Source: Cyanobacteria bacterium RUI128
GTDB taxonomy: Bacteria > Cyanobacteriota > Vampirovibrionia > Gastranaerophilales > Gastranaerophilaceae
DNA length: 17,588 bases
Reading direction: 5' to 3'
NCBI GenBank assembly: GCA_024695725.1
Contig: JAILHQ010000074.1
Span: 1 to 17,588 of the forward strand
Positions 16,048-17,588 of the stretch are shown here, piece by piece (positions within the stretch are counted from its first letter, which is position 1; each line of letters opens with the position of its first letter). The notes under the pieces are model-generated. The model was not told where the DNA came from. It saw only the letters and a list, made by a program, of their open reading frames with translations, and searched no databases. Position numbers and translations under genes: made by a program.

Positions 16048-16995
16048 ATGGGTAACAGAATAGGAATAGATGTTGGCGGAACTAATGTAAAAATAGCCTT
16101 GGTAAATGAACAGGGAAGTATCATATACTCAAATTCGATCCCTACTAGAGCCGAAATGGGATACGAATATACCATCAATAATATGAAAGAGGCTATAGGA
16201 GATTTGCTTAAAGAAACAAAATCAGAGGCAAAAGATATAGAAGGTATGGGCTTTGGTTTCCCGGGACAAATTGATTGCCAAAACGGTATAGTCAGACTTG
16301 CACCCAATATTCCGGGGTGGGTAGATGTACCGATTGCAGAAATAATGGAAAAAGAATTTGGAATAAAGACAAGAGTAGATAATGACGTCAGATGCGCAGC
16401 ACTCGGCGAATTGAACTTCGGTGCAGGCATAGGATGTGAAAATCTTATCTGTATCACAGTAGGAACAGGTATCGGCTCAGGCCTTATTGTTAACGGAAAA
16501 CTCGTTCGCGGAGCAAGCAACGCAGCAGGCGAAATCGGACATATAAAACTTGATATGAATGGCGGTCCTCTATGCGGCTGCGGCGACAGAGGTTGCCTTG
16601 AAGCTTTTGCATCAGGCCCGAGCATAGTTGCTATGGCTGAAGAATATATTAAAGGCGGAAAATCTACAAAATACAGAGAACTTGCCAACCCTGAAATAAC
16701 ACCTTATATTGTTTCAGAGGCTGCAAAGCTTGGCGATCCCGTAGCTAAAAGAATCTTCACTATCGTTGGAGAATATATCGGTATCGGTCTTACAAGCGTT
16801 GTAAATTTATTAAATCCTGAAAAGATAATCATAGGCGGCGGTGTCGCAGCAGCAGGAGATATCCTGATGAACCCGATAAAAGAAACTTTGGTTAAACGTG
16901 CAATGCCTATCTCAGGCTCAACAGTACAGGTAGTACCTGCTCAGTTAGGAAACACGGCAGGGGTAATCGGGGCAAGCCTTTTGATTAAATCATAA
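16048..16995 (+). CDS. ROK-family sugar kinase, probable glucokinase
   Basis: ROK kinases phosphorylate glucose or related sugars with ATP; this 315-residue protein looks like the bacterial glucokinase type that feeds glycolysis. The phosphate-binding IGIDVGGTNVK motif is at 5-15. The catalytic Asp is D113 in VDNDVRCAALGE. The ATP-binding VGTGIGSGLI lies at 138-147. The ROK signature follows: GEIGH (161-165), with H165 and C176, C178 and C183 of CGCGDRGC as zinc ligands, then the catalytic-fold CLEAF. A strong AAAGGAGAG precedes the ATG by seven or eight bases. There is no N-terminal DNA-binding domain, so it is a kinase and not a NagC-type repressor. rqcP follows after 16 bases on the same transcript. 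Exact sugar specificity cannot be read from sequence. Confidence 0.93.
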   Translation: MGNRIGIDVGGTNVKIALVNEQGSIIYSNSIPTRAEMGYEYTINNMKEAIGDLLKETKSEAKDIEGMGFGFPGQIDCQNGIVRLAPNIPGWVDVPIAEIMEKEFGIKTRVDNDVRCAALGELNFGAGIGCENLICITVGTGIGSGLIVNGKLVRGASNAAGEIGHIKLDMNGGPLCGCGDRGCLEAFASGPSIVAMAEEYIKGGKSTKYRELANPEITPYIVSEAAKLGDPVAKRIFTIVGEYIGIGLTSVVNLLNPEKIIIGGGVAAAGDILMNPIKETLVKRAMPISGSTVQVVPAQLGNTAGVIGASLLIKS

Positions 16996-17011
16996 AGGTA
17001 ATATAAGAAAT

Positions 17012-17260
17012 ATGAGATTAGATAAATTTTTGAAAGTTTCAAGACTTGTAAAACGGAGAACTGTTGCAAACAGTATCTCTGATTTAGGAAGGGTTTTTGT
17101 CAACGGTAATATAGCAAAACCGGCTAAACAACTAAAAGTCGGAGATATAATCTCAATTGAATACGCAAATAAAACAATCACCGCAAAGGTGCTAGAAATT
17201 CCGACAGGGAATGTTCCGGTTCAGCTTGCATCAACACTTTATGAAATAATAAATGAATAG
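17012..17260 (+). CDS. rqcP: S4-domain RNA-binding protein, RqcP (YabO/Hsp15-type)
   Basis: This 82-residue protein is a single S4 domain. It closely resembles Bacillus YabO/RqcP, which helps RqcH add C-terminal alanine tails to nascent chains on stalled 50S subunits (ribosome-associated quality control). The start MRLDKFLKVSRLVKRRT is nearly the Bacillus sequence, followed by VNGNIAKPAKQLKVGDII, the S4 core. Hsp15 (HslR) is the alternative, but it is longer with a basic C-terminal tail that is absent here. It sits 16 bases after the ROK kinase with a weak AGGTAA site, and is closed by a strong terminator. No rqcH is visible in the window. Confidence 0.88.
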   Translation: MRLDKFLKVSRLVKRRTVANSISDLGRVFVNGNIAKPAKQLKVGDIISIEYANKTITAKVLEIPTGNVPVQLASTLYEIINE

Positions 17261-17261
17261 A

Positions 17262-17293
17262 AAAAGAGGCTGACCTTCTTTACAGCCTCTTTT
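17262..17293 (+). terminator. Intrinsic terminator after rqcP
   Basis: A perfect 11-bp stem (17262-17272 with 17283-17293, loop of 10) ends in TTTT and starts two bases after the rqcP stop codon. The matching A-run on the left arm means it could also stop transcription from the minus-strand gene on its right. Confidence 0.9.
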
Positions 17294-17367
17294 GTTAGAT
17301 GGAATAGCTCTCACCATCTCTTTCATATATGTATTATGTTAGAAAGTCCTTTTGATTTGAAACCCGA

Positions 17368-17409
17368 GCCTGTCGTTAAGGACGTACGACAGGCACAGGG
17401 AAGCCCTGT
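17368..17409. repeat. Two adjacent hairpins sharing a CTGTC/GACAG motif
   Basis: The first hairpin has perfect 9-bp arms (17368-17376 with 17386-17394, loop of 9). The second has 6-bp arms (17395-17400 with 17404-17409, loop of 3) and follows it directly. The 17388-17393 segment of the first could instead pair with 17405-17410, so the two structures compete with a third. They lie in the 129-base gap between the rqcP terminator and a minus-strand stop codon, and neither has a T-run. I do not recognise the element. Confidence 0.55.
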
Positions 17410-17422
17410 CAGAGAGAGTATG

Positions 17423-17588
17423 TTATTTTTTCTTTGGGGCTGATTTTTGATTTTGGGCTTTTTGCTTAGCCATGTTCTTTCGCGCATCTGCCTTAATCTT
17501 ATCAAGCTCTTTTTTCTGCTTTGGTGTCAGAATTGCCTCAAAATCACGTTCATTCTTGAGTCTTAAATCACGAGCCTGCTTGTTAAGA
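17423..17588 (-). CDS. 3' end of a gene for a small LTxxQ-motif protein (Spy/CpxP-like), partial
   Basis: An open frame runs off the right edge of the window and ends in TAA at 17423-17425. The 54 visible codons give a charged helical sequence containing LTPKQKKELDKIKADARK, then a Lys/Gln-rich tail ending SAPKKK. The LTxxQ pattern in a charged helix is the mark of Spy/CpxP-type periplasmic chaperones and related small exported proteins, in which it usually occurs twice. The very basic tail is not typical of Spy. Start, length and any signal peptide are outside the window. It has no known link to the kinase-rqcP pair it converges on. Confidence 0.6.
   Translation of the reverse strand, partial: LNKQARDLRLKNERDFEAILTPKQKKELDKIKADARKNMAKQKAQNQKSAPKKK

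Noticed and set aside
16011..16688. Minus-strand frame of 225 codons opposite the ROK kinase
   Set aside because: Its Pro/Ser/Ile-rich composition is typical of the antisense of a codon-biased gene. The plus-strand kinase has every ROK motif and a strong ribosome-binding site.
17297..17319. 6-bp hairpin just after the rqcP terminator, considered as a second terminator
   Set aside because: The stem is short with an 11-base loop and only a weak T-run; the preceding 11-bp hairpin already explains termination.
1..17588. CRISPR arrays, tRNA genes, insertion sequences, prophage or defence islands
   Set aside because: No regularly spaced direct repeats, cloverleaf-like segments, transposase or integrase motifs, or defence-type domains were found on either strand.

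Overview
The window looks like chromosome from an AT-rich, non-photosynthetic relative of the cyanobacteria (Melainabacteria/Vampirovibrionia, most likely the gut order Gastranaerophilales). The best evidence is a gene at 6923-7864 whose product matches LdpA, the Fe-S redox/clock protein otherwise known from cyanobacteria. It sits among genes that mix didermic traits (a signal-peptide porin at 5650-6843) with traits often seen in Firmicutes (CdaA, YitT, RqcP). No photosynthesis gene is visible. This placement is inference from gene content; no database search was run.

Left end (1-880): the last codons of rpmI (L35), then rplT (L20) with a strong intrinsic terminator, then a complete type A RNase P RNA (rnpB, about 457-822) with its own terminator. 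The rnpB promoter appears to lie inside the rplT terminator. On the minus strand follows a 214-residue protein of unknown function with a hydrophobic segment at each end (878-1522).

Left centre (1695-5655, plus strand): lysA, cdaA, yitT and recO in one direction. lysA and cdaA overlap by one base, which couples the last step of lysine synthesis (the branch that also supplies diaminopimelate for the wall) to c-di-AMP synthesis. recO ends tail to tail with the porin gene.

Centre (6923-12015): ldpA and an AlkD-type DNA glycosylase gene lie head to tail with no bases between them. ilvD converges on alkD. A large soluble zinc metalloprotease gene, divergent from ilvD, has an HExxH motif and a downstream Tyr/Glu pair arranged as in anthrax lethal factor and Pro-Pro endopeptidases. 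It has a long helical N-terminal region and no signal peptide, and is the least ordinary gene here.

Right part (12019-17588): uvrB and, upstream of it on the minus strand, a GAF-GGDEF-HD-GYP protein form a likely operon. The GGDEF half looks active with an intact inhibitory site. The HD-GYP half has lost metal ligands and is probably not a phosphodiesterase. Divergent to these are a ROK-family sugar kinase (glucokinase-like) and rqcP, closed by a terminator. The right edge holds the 3' end of a minus-strand gene with an LTxxQ (Spy/CpxP-like) motif, preceded by two small hairpins of unknown purpose.

Most of the window is housekeeping: translation, tRNA processing, DNA repair (recO, alkD, uvrB), amino-acid synthesis (lysA, ilvD) and nucleotide second messengers (c-di-AMP, c-di-GMP). 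I see no CRISPR array, tRNA, insertion sequence, prophage or defence island.
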